From NCBI GenBank assembly GCA_037355855.1, contig CM074760.1:2472501-2536500 (forward strand): 64,000 bases of DNA, written 5' to 3'. This stretch comes from Pseudo-nitzschia pungens (Eukaryota; Bacillariophyta; Bacillariophyceae; Bacillariales; Bacillariaceae). Shown one piece after another: positions 1 through 12,079 of the stretch (positions are counted from its first letter, which is position 1; the number at the start of each line of letters is the position of its first letter). Made by a program: the position numbers and the translations under genes. Below the pieces are notes generated by a model. It worked only from the letters and a program-made list of their open reading frames with translations, did no database searches and was not told the origin of the DNA.

Positions 1-1194
1 CCTTGTCCGAGCCACTGCCTGCCGGCGGTGCGGCTGCCGATCGAGGACGCCGACGACTTGGAAGACGACGACGACGACGACGGCTTGGACTTGGACCCGG
101 CGGGTTTTCGTGGCTTGGTGGTGACGACGATCGTGGGAGTCGCGGACTTTTTCTTGGGAGATTTGGACCGGGCGACGACGGCGGCGGTGCCGCCTTTGGA
201 TTTGGACTCTTCCTTCGATTTGGATCGTCGTTTCGGTTTGGGGGATTTGGGTGCAAATACCCGATGAACGCCCTTTGCGTCGCGGGAGGGAGGGGGTTCT
301 CGGTCTCGGTCACGGTCTCGTTGCGACTCTCGCTCCCGTTGTCCTCCCTTGAGAGGGGCGTTCGTCGCTGCCGCTGCCGCTGCTTGTGCCCCGAACCGCG
401 AGAGATCGGCGGACGGAACCGGTTCGTTGGTTCTCGCCGGAGTGACCACGACCCCGGCGGCGACCACCAACGGCTTGGTGGGGGATTCCCGGCGATCGCG
501 GCTTCGACCGGCACCGCGGCTCGCGCTGCTGCGACGACTCGCGCTGGGGCTTTGGCTCGCGCTCCGGGCATCGATTCCGCCGCGGATTATCGCTTCGGCT
601 GCGAGCGTTGTTGTTCTTCTTGTTGTTCTTCTTCTCATTGGTGTTCTTGTTCTTGTTGTTCTTGTTGTTGTTGTTGTTCTTGTTGGTGTTCTTGCTGATG
701 GTGTTGTTGATGGTGTTGTTGATGTTCTTATTGATGGTGTTCCTCTGGGGACGCCGCCCCTTTCGAAAGTTGGTCGTTCCGACCGGAACCGACTGGTCGA
801 TGTGCTTGAGCGACTTCTGGAGGTAATCGTCCGAGTCGTCGCCGCTGGAGGAGATCTCCAGGGCCCCAAAGCTGTCGTGGAGTGTGCTGTGGTCCCGCTC
901 GAGCTTTTTGCGGCGGCTCAGGGCGGCCTGGTGGGGGGACCAGCCGCGCTTGGAAACGGTCTTCTTCATCGTGAACGAGCCGTTCAGGAACCCCGATTTC
1001 AGGGCCTCCTTGTAGGACTTGCTGCCCCTGGTGGAGGAAGTCGCGTTGGCGTTGGCGTTGGCGTTGGCGTTGGCGTTGGTGACGAGGGAAGGATCTCCTC
1101 CGCACGCGTCCGCTTTCGTCACCTCTATGATTTCCTCGTCGTTCTCTTGCATCCTAGAGAGGGTCGTTCGATGATGGTCTTGACGATGCCGCAT
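1..1194 (-). CDS. Low-complexity Asn-rich / Arg-Ser-rich protein, 3' end beyond window, internal frame change
   Basis: I do not recognise a family. The chosen start is the ATG at 1194; an in-frame ATG at 1305 and one at 1152 are alternatives. The first frame encodes an acidic start, an NA dipeptide run, a basic central part (KKTVSKRGWSPHQAALSRRK) and a long Asn/Lys run. It stops at 310. From about 600 to the window edge, a different minus-strand frame carries a convincing SR/RD-type sequence (RSASQSPSASRRSSASRG, then QRDRDRDRE, then KSPKPKRRSKSKEESKSK and a poly-Ser tract) with no stop before base 1. I infer one gene whose frame changes inside the Asn-codon repeat near 600-760. No GT donor is visible in that repeat, so an intron there is unlikely; a 1-nt indel or assembly error fits better. 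Arg/Ser composition suggests a nuclear RNA-associated protein, but that is only inference. Confidence 0.5.
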
Positions 1195-3331
1195 TGCAAT
1201 TATTATTAATTTGTTGTGTTTGCTACTGTATGATTGGAGTTTGTGTTGTGTTGAGTTGAGTTGATTCGATTTGAGTTGATTCGGTACACGTAAGTGTGAA
1301 TGCAACTGCGAATGTGAATGTGACTGTGACGATGGGGATTACCGTATCGATTGCCTTGGCGTCGTTTCGTAGACCGACAACTATTGCGGATTCCTCGCTG
1401 TTCCGTCGCGGAGAGAACTACGGAATACCGTACGAGCAGCCAATCTATCCGGGTACAGTACTAGTATGAGTGTGGTATGTTGCGCTTTGAGAAGCTTCGT
1501 TCGGAGTTTCAGGGCAACAAGCAGCGGATGCGTCTCTTTTCTCTGGTTGTCCTCGAAGAATTTTGAGATTGTTGATGGTTTGGTATTATGCATCCAACAA
1601 CAATTCTCCGCAACCTCCGCGGAATGGAGCGAGTTGCTGTTTCTTGTGGGTGGGTGGACCGACACTCTGTTCGAGTTTTGGATGGGTACTTGTAATATTA
1701 CTATTATCTATTATTTGTACTCCTACGTACGGTAGCAAGCAAACAATGAACGAATGTTTTGGAGTATGGGAAAAATACGACCTGCGTGGATGCCGCACTG
1801 GCTAGATACGGCGGGTTCCAAGTTTGCTTCCCAAAAAGTGATAAAATATTGCAACTCTGGCAAACGTAACACCGTTTTGTCGCGGTATTTTGAAAGTGTC
1901 AATCAAATCAAATCAAAACCATTAATTTGGAGTTGGCAAATACAGTAAGGTACAGTAAGGATACGAAGTAATCACCATAATCCGGAGGACGGGCACTTGA
2001 AACGCGACGAGGTTCGACCCTCCTGCGGTCATCGCGTTGGAAGTTGCTATGGTGTCCGCGAGAGGTCGGGTGGGACGCGACCCGCCACGACCATGTGGAA
2101 TCCATAAGTACAATTTGCCGGTGACATTCGCGAGCCGAAGGCGATTCCCAAGAATATCACCGTACTCGTACGAATGCTTCTGACACCATGGGAATTTCCC
2201 GGTTTTTGGCAATCCAATGGCGCTCAAAACTATCAATCACGGATGGTACGCAAGCGCCATATAAAAGTGTGCGTGCGCGCTTGGAAAGTAAGGTTACTTC
2301 GTATGTCACATTATTTTGACTCATTCATTCTTCTTCAACAGCCAATGAGGGAGGACTTCGTCGCCACAAGAGGTTGATAAATTTTATTCTCATTCTTTTG
2401 ATTTTTTCCTTCCACCTACGGGAAATTATTCGCTATGCAAAACAACTACGGCATCGAACGTGTTCGTGTGTGTACGGCATTGATACTCCCACATGCTAAT
2501 TCTACAAGTTCTGGAGTATTAGGAATAATAAGAGTGTTAAAATTACTTGTACGGTATGTAGAATGCTCAATATACGGATAATATCGACACGGACAAGGAC
2601 ACATGACACATAAGGGACACTCTTTTCGTCAACGCTTGCCAAAAAGTATTATCTCAGGATTTTTTCGAACGACATGGAATGAATTATGGGTTTGTTGAGG
2701 ATGAATCATGAATGAATCGATCATGATATTCTTGGAAACAAAGTAATTACTTAGTACTCGTACAATGCACGCTATTACTCCTACAAGAAGCTATTGCACG
2801 ATAATTCCAACAATAATCCGATGCTGAATAGTACTAATTGTGATCCTGCCGACAGGGAAAGTGACAATCAAAATCCAATGCTGCATGCCTTGTTTCGGGG
2901 GAAATACAGTACGGTAACAAAACCTTACGGTACTGGTAGAGAAGAAAACAAGAAAGAGCAGTTGTTGTTCTCTTGGATATTTCAAGTACTCGTAATTAGT
3001 AAGATCTGACTTGTCATGATCATAGCAAAAAATAAGAGGAGGTTACATACAATAATGCATGAGGAGTTCATTCCCCGCAACGAAACACCACTTGTAGAAG
3101 AAACGGACATTGAAGTGCAAGGCATTCAAAAAAATAAATTAGATCCATTGCACGGTAAGGTTACGTACTTTGCACGATGGAAATGGTATCCGTATTAGTG
3201 CTGATGCTGGCTGCGAACATAAAATTCAAGAAAGGAAAAACTGCAAAACCTTCTTCTTTCACTGCTGTACGGTAGGGGATTCACCGGCACCTTTAACAGC
3301 AGAGGAGACTCACCAATTGAATTTCATCATC

Positions 3332-3365
<34 letters not shown>

Positions 3366-4039
3366 TTGCGGAATGGGGGAATGTATTTGTTGATTGAAAG
3401 ATAGACAAAGTACTAGAAGTAGTACCGTAGTAGTAGCATTAGCAGTAAGTATACTACTAGATTGTAGTACTAATAGTACTAGAATCTAGGTAATCTCAGA
3501 AGCAATACGGTATGTCTCACGAGAAGTTTCATCTCAACAAAATAACCTTACTGTACCTTACCGTAACCTTACGTACAGTAAGACTTACGAGTAATGCAGA
3601 AAAAAGTAACTTTCATGATGACAGCCCGGTCAACAGTCTGTCCGTAGACCGATTAGTTCTCTCATGCGAACGAATGACTGGGTAAGGTTTAACTTAGCCT
3701 TAACTCGTAAGGTTACCGCATCTTACTGTATGGCAGAGATGCTTTCCTTGTTGCCGTACAACAAGATGTTGCCTCGACCGTACTGTAGAAGATCTACGGG
3801 AGGCAACACGATGGCGTCTCCCCTACTGGGTACAAACATCAAACCCAGAACCCAGTCCAGTGCAGTAGCAACTAACACAAAGAGAGAACGACGAATCAGC
3901 AAAACAAGGACCACGCCGTCACGACTATAGTGTACAGTAATCCTACTTCAGCCAAGCAATCAGAGCCCGGAATCAGCCAAGCAATATCGCATCCCAAAAC
4001 CTATTGTCGTTGTCTTCGAATAGTGTATTTACCGCTGCC
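1195..4039. other. Intergenic region without supported gene; AG microsatellite
   Basis: No ORF here looks protein-like. The stretch holds an (AG)14 microsatellite at 3335-3362, runs of short TAGTAC/ACTAGT words around 3410-3490, and TAAGGTTAC-like words around 3541-3595 and 3680-3720. An open frame continues upstream of the bL17 ATG back to 3941 without an ATG, so a short upstream exon for that gene cannot be excluded. Confidence 0.6.
3335..3362. repeat. (AG)14 microsatellite
   Basis: Uninterrupted AG dinucleotide repeat of 14 units, outside any supported gene. Confidence 0.95.
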
Positions 4040-4684
4040 ATGAAGAAACGAATCGCCTTTCGCAAATTGAATCGCACATCGTCGCACAAATGGAGCATGC
4101 TTCGGAACATGGTGAGCTCTCTGATCGAGCACGAGCGCATCGTAACCACGGAAGCCAAAGCCAAGGAACTGCGCCATCTGGCGGACCAGATGATTACACT
4201 GGCCAAAAAGGGCCAGCCGTCCGAGGAGCAACACAACAGCAACAACAGCAGCGATGGCACAACGAAACCAAAGACGAAAACTCCCGGGGAACTCTTGCAC
4301 CATCGCCGGCGGGCCTCGCGCGTCGTTCGCGGGGAATGGAACGTGACGAAACTCTTCGACGTGCTGGGTCCGCGCTATAAGTTTCGCGAGGGTGGATACA
4401 CGCGGGTGCTCAAACTGGCGCGGCCCCGGGCCGGAGACAACGCACCGATGGCAGTCATCGAATACGTCGACCGCCCCGGAGAAATCCGCGCGGCGCGGCC
4501 CCCATCGTTCCTGACCGCTGCCGCCAGCGCCAACGCCAACGGTGACTCCGCAACCGGAACGAATGGCATCGAAGACGCTCTGAGAAAAATGGGAATCGCT
4601 CCCGCAGAGGAATTGGTATCCGAGGAGGAATTACAGTCCATAGAAGAGGAATTGAACAACAACGAAAACACGAAGAAAGAATAA
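4040..4684 (+). CDS. Organellar 50S ribosomal protein bL17 (L17)
   Basis: Large-subunit protein bL17 of a mitochondrial or plastid ribosome. The N-terminus [17 protein letters not shown] and the following segment with [20 protein letters not shown] match the bacterial L17 core. After an insertion rich in Gln/Asn/Ser/Thr comes the second conserved block, with [19 protein letters not shown] and [19 protein letters not shown]. Bacterial L17 is about 120-130 residues; this protein is 214, the extra length being the central insert and an acidic Glu/Asn-rich C-terminal tail. The ATG at 4040 is chosen because the conserved domain starts almost at once and no upstream in-frame ATG exists before a stop at 3938. 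That leaves no obvious organelle targeting leader. An unseen upstream exon, or a leader-less import signal, are the alternatives. Mitochondrion versus plastid cannot be decided from the sequence. Confidence 0.92.
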   Translation: MKKRIAFRKLNRTSSHKWSMLRNMVSSLIEHERIVTTEAKAKELRHLADQMITLAKKGQPSEEQHNSNNSSDGTTKPKTKTPGELLHHRRRASRVVRGEWNVTKLFDVLGPRYKFREGGYTRVLKLARPRAGDNAPMAVIEYVDRPGEIRAARPPSFLTAAASANANGDSATGTNGIEDALRKMGIAPAEELVSEEELQSIEEELNNNENTKKE

Positions 4685-7113
4685 GAGCAATTAAGGGAGG
4701 TGAACAACAGCTAAAAAGAGACTAGTGTATCTACGACATTCGAAAGACGAGTGTACGCACATATACATCAGAATAAAAAAGTCAACATGGATAAATCTCA
4801 TGGTATCTCTGTCTTCACGATTACCTAGGTGAACTAGAGGCGGATGAGATGAGATGAGATGAGATGCGACGGAACAATGTTCGAGTTCTCCTTTGCTTTC
4901 ACGCAAGATGAAAGGAAAATGGTTTCGGACTCCCATCGTCGACAGTATGCTATTGCATCGGTGTGGGCATTGATAGCGTTTGGTGCAGGAGTACGGCACA
5001 TGGTTAGCATTTGGTGGTACAAAGGCTTGCTAGAAGGAATTGTTATCGTTCATTGAAAAATAAGAATGCCACGAATTAGAAAATTAATCACGCTTATTGG
5101 ACGACTAGTGAGTTGCTTGATTGATTTTTCGATCCGAGCAACAGAGCACCATACGCTTAGCAAGCAGCTCAACCGGACGCGAATCGAGATGATAGCTTCG
5201 TACCGTACCGGTACGGTACAGGCTACATCTCAAAACGAAACGAAACGATCTTGTCGGGGCTCAGCCATTCGTTTTGGTTGCCGGAACTTGGTCACAGATT
5301 GGCTCGCCGAGTACAAACTGATACGCATGATGAAAAGAAGATAGCGAGTTGATTTCTAGATAGGCCAGTGCCTCTCTATGAAACGGATAGAGTTTTCGGG
5401 CTAGGATTGACTCGCACTCAATTGAGAATGCAGCAATCGGGTCTGAGACATGCATAGATCCAACCAAAGTTGTCGAATCTTCCCTTCTTTCGCTTCCAAC
5501 TCTTTCAGACTTTGTGCTTTTTCACTATCGACTGCATTGCAGTTCGTGTCAGTTTTCCTGGGACACATTCAGTTTTTTCGTCTTGGGCCTTCCCTTCTTC
5601 CGGAGGTACGAATGTCGCCCCGAGAAACTGTTAGGGGTATTTGTAGGCGATCATTCAGACGGACATCGCCGCCCCCAACAGAAAGTCGATGGCTGCTTCG
5701 TCGATCGTGTTCAAAAACGATTTTTATTCACCACGAGACACGAGATTGCGAAGGACAAAAGATTCAATTGACAAAGGAACACCGAACCAAAATCCAACGG
5801 GCACCATCGCGTTGCTTCCTGAGCAGAGCACATTTCGTTGCCATACTAGATCTGATTGACTACAAGTGCCTTTCAAAGGATGGAATGTGACGACAAACGA
5901 CTGCCATTAGCGGTGTGCTCAACAGCTTGCTCACGGTGAATACTATGGTGTCAATCGTATCATTAGGGCCGTTTCAAACCATTTACGAGAGGCGGTCTTA
6001 CCTGATTGTGAGCCAGGAGGAACGTTGTTCGGCACGAAACGGTGGAAGAACAGTATCATGGAGTGAATCAGCGAATGCCGAAGAAAAGAGATGAATTTGC
6101 GACTGACTCGGATCCTGAGTCAAGTATTCTTGGCTTGAGTGAGTCGCTGGTCTCAGAATCTGCGGCATGCACCGTGCCGTATCATTCCTAAATGTTTCAG
6201 TCGACACAACAGTTGTGACGTTTAATACAATAGGCACCACGCATGAGCGAAAACTGCTACGGTACTGCATGCATTGTATTCCAAACCTACCTCGGCACCT
6301 GCCTGGGCATGGAACGTGTAGCCACAGATTTTATCAACGCCGATCAGTGTTTCGCTTCACCCATCACCTTGCCGAGGTTGATAAAGGCATACCGCTACTC
6401 TCGTGCGCATGTGGAGGGGAAGCATGGGAGATCGTGGATCGCCTTTAGGTACCGTATTGTTCTCGGATTGCGATAATAGCCAGTGTACCGGTATGGGTTG
6501 TCCAGGGTTAGAATATAGGATGGATCACCTTAAAAAGATCAATGTTTTGGGATTGCCAAATCACCTCAGTATGTTTTGGGATTGCCAAAGCACCTCGTTC
6601 CAATTTGAAGCACATAATAATATCTCATTCTTCGCACGTCTGAAAGACTATTTGAATTGCTTTTCTAATTCCATTGTAACTAGTCATAAACAGACTTCAA
6701 GGGTTCCTTAGACGTCACAGTGTACCATTTAAGAGATCGGTGAATGTACTGATTCGCGATCAATAATTAACCCTGAAGTGCTTACTAAAGTACGATGGAA
6801 ACGTCACATCTTACAAAGTTCGATGCCTTGAAGTTGAAGTGTGAACAATGAATGTTCGTAACGCACGGGCCGCGATGGACTTGGAACAACTTACCTTCTG
6901 TTCGGTTTGGTAATGTCAATTGAAAGCACGATCAGTACCACTATCATTATCATTTTTTCACGGAACATGATGTAAGGTTACACGCACATTCGCAACGAGT
7001 GACCAGTAAAAACAAGAAAAAAGTTGTCAGACGACTCTCACCTTTTGGCTCATACTTTTGCAGACATCATTTCAAAAAATATTCAGATCGCTCTTCACTT
7101 TTCAAAACACACC
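4685..7113. other. Intergenic region without supported gene; 29-bp tandem duplication
   Basis: Several ORFs of 60-146 codons occur here, but they overlap in several frames and show no recognisable motif. A short GAGAT(G) array lies near 4845-4865. A 29-bp tandem duplication (unit beginning ATGTTTTGGGATTGCC) occupies about 6542-6599. Otherwise I see nothing of note. Confidence 0.5.
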
Positions 7114-8365
7114 ATGAAACACCATTACGACGACTTTGCAAGAGGCGACGTTTCCGATACACGCTTCAATAAGAACGAAAGCGCCTTCAGTGTTACCCCG
7201 TTGATTCATCGAGCTGTTTTCGTGAACAACAAAGCGACGAAACTTGTGAGAGAACATCGATACGATGCTGCCGTGAAATCTTTCACATCCGTTTTGCAGC
7301 TGCTCAAACCTCTCGCTGTTATGGTGGAGGGGAGTGATATCGAGAGCAGTAACAATACGAACGTCAATCATGAACCCGTCGAAAAAGATGCCAACGACTC
7401 AATACCCGCACCATTGAGCAGTAGCTCGACTCGAAGGAGAGACAGCAGAGATGGATGCGATCGCGACGAAAACATCGAAATGATGAATTCCCATCAGGAA
7501 ACGGAGTCGGCAGACTTAGAAGCGGCATCGGAACAGGAGCAATCGCGTTTGCCATTTTCGGAATCCTATTGCAACGGCGAGCATCCACGAAGACGTTCTT
7601 CCCTCGGTTCATTGCCCTCCACGTCATCACGAGGAAAGATTCAGAGAAGACATTCGGAGACATCCTCTACGACAATTTCGTCGTCGCCGTCGCCATCGTC
7701 AGTTTCACCTTCGTGCACTTCGAGATCTACCTCTACACCTGCGTCTATAGGTGCATCTACACCTGCATCGCCCTCATTTTCAGAAAGCAAACCGTCTCAC
7801 TTTGTGTTTCGGGACCTCGTGGAAATCCCGCCGGAAAGCGTGCCCTCTCGGATAGTAATGGCAGATAATGGAGGAGCATCAACATTATTTTCGAAATTCC
7901 TGATGATTTTGATGTACAATTTGGCCTTGACTTTGCACCTCCATGCCATTTCGATTGGAAACGATTGTTCAAGCTACGACAAGGAGTTGAATACAACAAA
8001 CATCAGCAATGATGCTGATGTCAGCAGGCCTTCGTCCACTCCCATTCCTGACCAAAAGAAATCCATGAAATTGTTCTTGCGGGCACGAAAACTTTATGAG
8101 CTAGCATTTGAAATGCATCTCGATGAATCCTGCAACGTGAGCCTTCTGTTCACTCTCGCTCTCATAAACAACCTTGGATTGGTATACGACATGGTCGGTG
8201 AAAAGAGAAGATCACAGACCTGCTTCAAAAACTATGTTCAGCACCATGATGTATCTCGTGGATTCGAATGAATCCCAGGCGATTGAAGAGTGGGATGGCC
8301 TCCTGTCAAATGTGATGGAAATTCTCTTTAAGGAGCAATATGAGATTGCTGCACCAGCGGCGTAA
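7114..8365 (+). CDS. TPR-like helical protein of a diatom type, apparent 1-nt frameshift near 8,235
   Basis: Probable protein of about 416 residues. The N-terminal helical block (AVFVNNKATKLVREHRYDAA, with KSFTSVLQLLK after it) is followed by a Ser/Glu/Arg-rich linker. Then comes a second helical block with LMYNLALTLHLHA, KLYELAFEMH and LINNLGLVYDMVGEKRRSQT. This layout resembles tetratricopeptide-like proteins that I associate with diatoms; no function is known to me. The first frame ends at 8271 with an odd tail. One base further on, the +1 frame continues with TMMYLVDSNESQAIEEWDGL and ends at 8365. That is the expected type of C-terminal helix, so I infer one gene with a 1-nt shift within or just after TTCAAAAACTATG (about 8,225-8,240). 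Start: the ATG at 7114; the frame is open upstream to a TTG at 7024 but with no ATG. The frameshift may be a sequencing error, a decayed copy or a real recoding event. Confidence 0.72.
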
Positions 8366-9584
8366 CAGCCAAGACGACAGTTTTCACAAATTTGGAACGA
8401 TCCATTTTCAATAGACAGGACCGAAGCCTATATCACCTCCGTTAGAATACATCATGCATCAATGCGATAACCATCACAGAAAAGAATTTGTGATTTATAA
8501 AAAAAATAACAGTCTGTGTGAAAAATACTAATGTCATAGGATTTCCTTCGTTGGAACTTTTCGATTGGGTTCAGAGCGACTGCGACAGTACTACCAAAGG
8601 ATGAGCTATAGCTCGTTCGCTTGATGCATCCTCTGCAAGCACGCGTTGCATCGTTTCGCTGCACCTACCAATCCCTGGTTGTGGAACATATGCAAAAAGC
8701 GAAGAGATGTGAATCTATTGGATGCCCCGCATTATCACTATTGTTGATCTCAATCCTTCGGACGAAAACTAAGCGCTGTCTTACATGAATAATCAACGAA
8801 TTTAAAGTACTCTTTTTTAATACTATGAACGTCATTCGCTATCATCTTCCAGAACTGCCCTCCTCCCTTCTAACATATTCCTTCGTGTTCCAGCCTACGA
8901 TGCAGCATTGAATTCATCGAAATCTTTTGATTTGTGTTGCTTCGTTTTCGCGAAACGGAAGACAAAATGTGTGTCGTTAACGACGCATCATCTAGCGATG
9001 CTACAAGTACCGTACTTGTACCCTGAGCCAATCAATTTCGAGCACCGTTCCTTCTTCGCGATTCCATGGGTACTAGAGAGTAAGTGAAACCAGCACTGTT
9101 CAAAAATCCAATCCATTTCGAGCACCGTTCCTTCTTCGAGATTCTATGGCTACTAGAGAGCAAATCAAACCAGCTCTGTTGAAAAATCAATTATCTGTCG
9201 CTGCGTAGCATCTATTTATATTCATTTCTTGATGAAGTGTTGGAAAATAATTTTTCGTGGTGGCAATTCGAAAACAGTGGACCGGGGCGTTCCATACAAT
9301 CGAACAGAAAATCGAGCGCAGGCTTTCGTGGACAAAGCCTGTTGTGTATCGGAGTTGTTTTCTGCGAACCGTATCGTTGAGACAGAGATGCAACGACCGA
9401 AAAAAGAGGTCAATCTTTACGACTTGAGACTCAGTGGAAGGGCGCAGGGAAAGGCAATGGCGCCATTCCAAAACGATGTCGACCGTGTCTGCAACCAGAG
9501 CGAGAATCTTTGACGAGCGGTCCTTCCTCTTTCCAGCTGGGGCCCGCGACGCATACAATGGCATAACAAACTGGACAATCACCG
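8366..9584. other. Intergenic region; 80-bp tandem duplication
   Basis: No supported gene. Two near-identical 80-bp copies lie in tandem at about 9029-9108 and 9109-9188, each containing TTTCGAGCACCGTTCCTTCT and a TACTAGAGAG word. ORFs between 9187 and 9588 are short and overlapping with no motif. Confidence 0.55.
9029..9188. repeat. 80-bp tandem duplication
   Basis: Two copies with period 80 bp: 9029-9108 and 9109-9188, differing at about ten positions. Each contains TTTCGAGCACCGTTCCTTCT and ends in a CTGTT(C/G)AAAAATC word. Non-coding as far as I can see. Confidence 0.85.
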
Positions 9585-9678
9585 TCACGACCGCTGCAGA
9601 GCGATCCCGACGGCCTTTTCGATCAGTTCTACCAAGACTTCGACCAATGCCTTGAATCGATCAATTGACGAGAAGGAA

Positions 9679-9716
<38 letters not shown>

Positions 9717-10430
9717 TGGTGACGGTGCGTTGCGAATTGGTAGGAGCGAAATTCCCAGCAATAGCACTATCTTGTTCGTCCCACCAGGAATGGATTTCTT
9801 TTCCAGCAAGCGTTCCGCGATTCGTCGCGCGTAGATTTCCTTCTCGTCCCTGTTGCCGGCTTCGGCCCTGCTGCTACCGCTTCCCAGCAATGTCGACAAC
9901 TCGTAGTCGACCTGCCTCGGATCGATTTGAGACTGGGATGCCTGGCAGTAAACCCACGATCCGATATGCCCCGACGATGACTTATGCCCGTTGCCGTTGC
10001 CGATGCTGTTGTTGGGTTCTTTGGTTTGCAGCTGCGTCACCCCGACAACGATTCGATCCGAAAATACCTGGCAAAATGTATGGGTTGGAACTCCAAAGAT
10101 TTTGTACGAGCGATTGATCGTGGTTGGCAAGGATGCCTCAAGAGGACGCATCGTCGACGTAGCAGAGGCAGTGGAGTTTGCAGAAGATGGTCCTGGTCCG
10201 GGCACGGGCTGCGACGACAAATCCGCCGATAAAGGAGGGATAACAGAAGGATCATTGTGGGCGGATTCAGCAGTGAATGTTACCGTCGATGTTGTCGTCT
10301 CAATCGTGGTCGTTGTAGTCATTGCACGCAAGAGTTCGGAAAGATCCCGTTCGTCCACAGGGCCAGCTGTATTGCCGGCGGATTTTGCCGGCGACGGCGA
10401 AGACGAAGACGGGATATTAGGCTCGGCCAT
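9585..10430 (-). CDS. Proteasome assembly chaperone 3 (PAC3/PSMG3)-like protein
   Basis: Likely cytosolic/nuclear chaperone that helps assemble the 20S proteasome alpha ring. The C-terminal half has the PAC3 layout. A strand-forming block FGVPTHTFCQVFSDRIVVGV is followed by TQLQ. A Gly/Asn/Ser insert and a second strand (HIGSWVYCQAS) come next. A helix (RRIAERLLEKK) precedes a hydrophobic strand (NKIVLLLGISLLPI). A final amphipathic helix (DRFKALVEVLVELIEKAV) closes the domain. Known PAC3 proteins are about 120-130 residues; this one is 281 because of a Ser/Thr/Pro-rich N-terminus of about 100 residues and a poly-Ser insert (repeat at about 9674-9715) before the last helix. The ATG at 10430 gives MAEPNIPSSSS; an ATG at 10517 is possible but adds an unrelated hydrophobic stretch. 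No intron is needed. The family call rests on pattern similarity alone and could be tested by profile search. Confidence 0.78.
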
Positions 10431-12079
10431 TGTGGTTGATCCGTGTATCTTTGCCCGAAAATAAATGGTGCTGGTGATGACTGTTGCAGACGCAAGATAT
10501 GGTTCGAAACAAAGCAAGCAATGAAACGTCGTGCTTCATACGGAACGGTAAGGTTAGTTTTTGTTTCGTGAGAGATTGAGATGGGTTCCCGTTTCTGAAA
10601 CATGATGCTGCCTGTCGGTTTCGGTTCTACCGGTACGGTAAATTACCGTACCCGTACCTCCATTAGTAATAGACCTTATTTTCGTCTCAAAGTAATTTTA
10701 GTTCTACGTAATAAGGTTAAATCCTTGCCGTAAGGGTAAGCTATGGCATTCCATTTTTTAGGGTGGGCGATGGACAGACGGAGTGGGGGCAAGTTCGGTT
10801 TGGATTTTGTATGCTAGTACTAGTAAGATTACTCCTCGTAATCGTAATCTTACTACTTTTAAGAGCAGAGCACTTCCAGCAGATAACTCTTGAGATGGTT
10901 CCCACCGGTAAGTTACCGATACTTCTCGTAAGTTGTTACTGGTAGCAGTCAAGCATTCTCTCATCAAGTCGCAAATGTTGCCCCAGATCACTTTCGAACC
11001 ATTGCTCAGCATACCGATACAGTAGATAAAACCTCCCTGATAATTCCTCCCCATGGTAAAAAATAATGCAAACAATATTAATGAAATACGTGTACGAGCA
11101 ACCTTACTTCGTACTCCTCTTTGTCCAACACAATTTTTAAAAAGAAGGTAAGGTACTAGTACTACTACTAGTACTACTACTATTACAAGTATGGTATGAC
11201 TAGCAACACCAGTACTAGTCCCATAGGATAGTACTCTTACTAGTACTAGTACTACTAGTACTACAGCATTGAGCGATTCCCGAAACTAATATGTGTCATA
11301 TCATATCCTAGATTATATGCCTTCATTCTTTTTGGTGCACCCAATGGACATGTATTTATTACGGACAAGAGACAGGTGCGGACAAGGCCGGTTTTGGAAT
11401 TAGGAATCCTGTTGTATAAAAATAGAAATTCTCTGTTCAGTCAGTAGGCAAACCTTACTGATTATTTTTAGTGCGTGATACGCGATTCTGTTGGGATATG
11501 AAACGGTGTTTCAGATCTGGATGACGCAAATTTCTCTCATTCAGATTCTGAAAAAATGCTTAATAGTTTTGTATATTTGTGTGACATAACACATAATAAT
11601 ATGTTTGCCACATCACTAATAATGTAATACGTGTGCATATTAGTTTCAGGAATCACTCATTCACAAAAGCAAGAAGAATGCTGACTTGTCAATCTAGTGA
11701 AGAAGAAGATTCTTGCCTTCATGCCTAACGTCTGTTACATCCCTGGATCAACCGATTGGCTTGAATGCTTCTTTTGGAATATGGAATCACATGGGAAAAA
11801 ATATTATATTGCCAAAACCTGCTGCGTGCATTTTTTTCACATCCTCTGTTGATGCATTAGATGACTGACATGCATTGGATGACTCAAATTTTCGATTTTT
11901 TAGATTCCGTTTGAAAAATATGCACTCTGAAAACCTAGACAGTCGTGAGCTCACTGCTGCAAAATTAAATGTGTTTTCATTCTGATTTTGCATTTAATGA
12001 GACTAGCACTTCTCCCAAAAATGTATTTTGTATGTGTGACACAACTGTTAAAAATATGTAAAACATTTTCGGGAATGGC
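10431..12079. other. Intergenic, repeat-word-rich DNA
   Basis: No supported gene. TAAGGTTA-type words occur near 10,550-10,560 and 10,710-10,735. Dense ACTAGTACT/GTACTACTA runs occupy about 11,155-11,265. About 11,580-11,660 carries a copy of the repeat that includes CACTAATAATGTAATA and ends in a GGAATCACTCA word, also seen at about 17,745-17,830. Confidence 0.55.

Noticed and set aside
349..1209. 286-codon plus-strand ORF rich in Val/Leu
   Set aside because: It is the antisense of the Asn-repeat gene; the GTT/CTT repeat makes a long Val/Leu run. The minus strand has the more protein-like composition.
1990..2090. GAGGTTCGACCCTCC, resembling a tRNA T-loop
   Set aside because: No matching acceptor stem or anticodon arm could be folded around it on either strand.
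5450..5890. 146-codon plus-strand ORF
   Set aside because: Composition is Ser/Arg/Phe-rich with no domain, and a second frame overlaps it for 85 codons with equal quality. No support for a gene.
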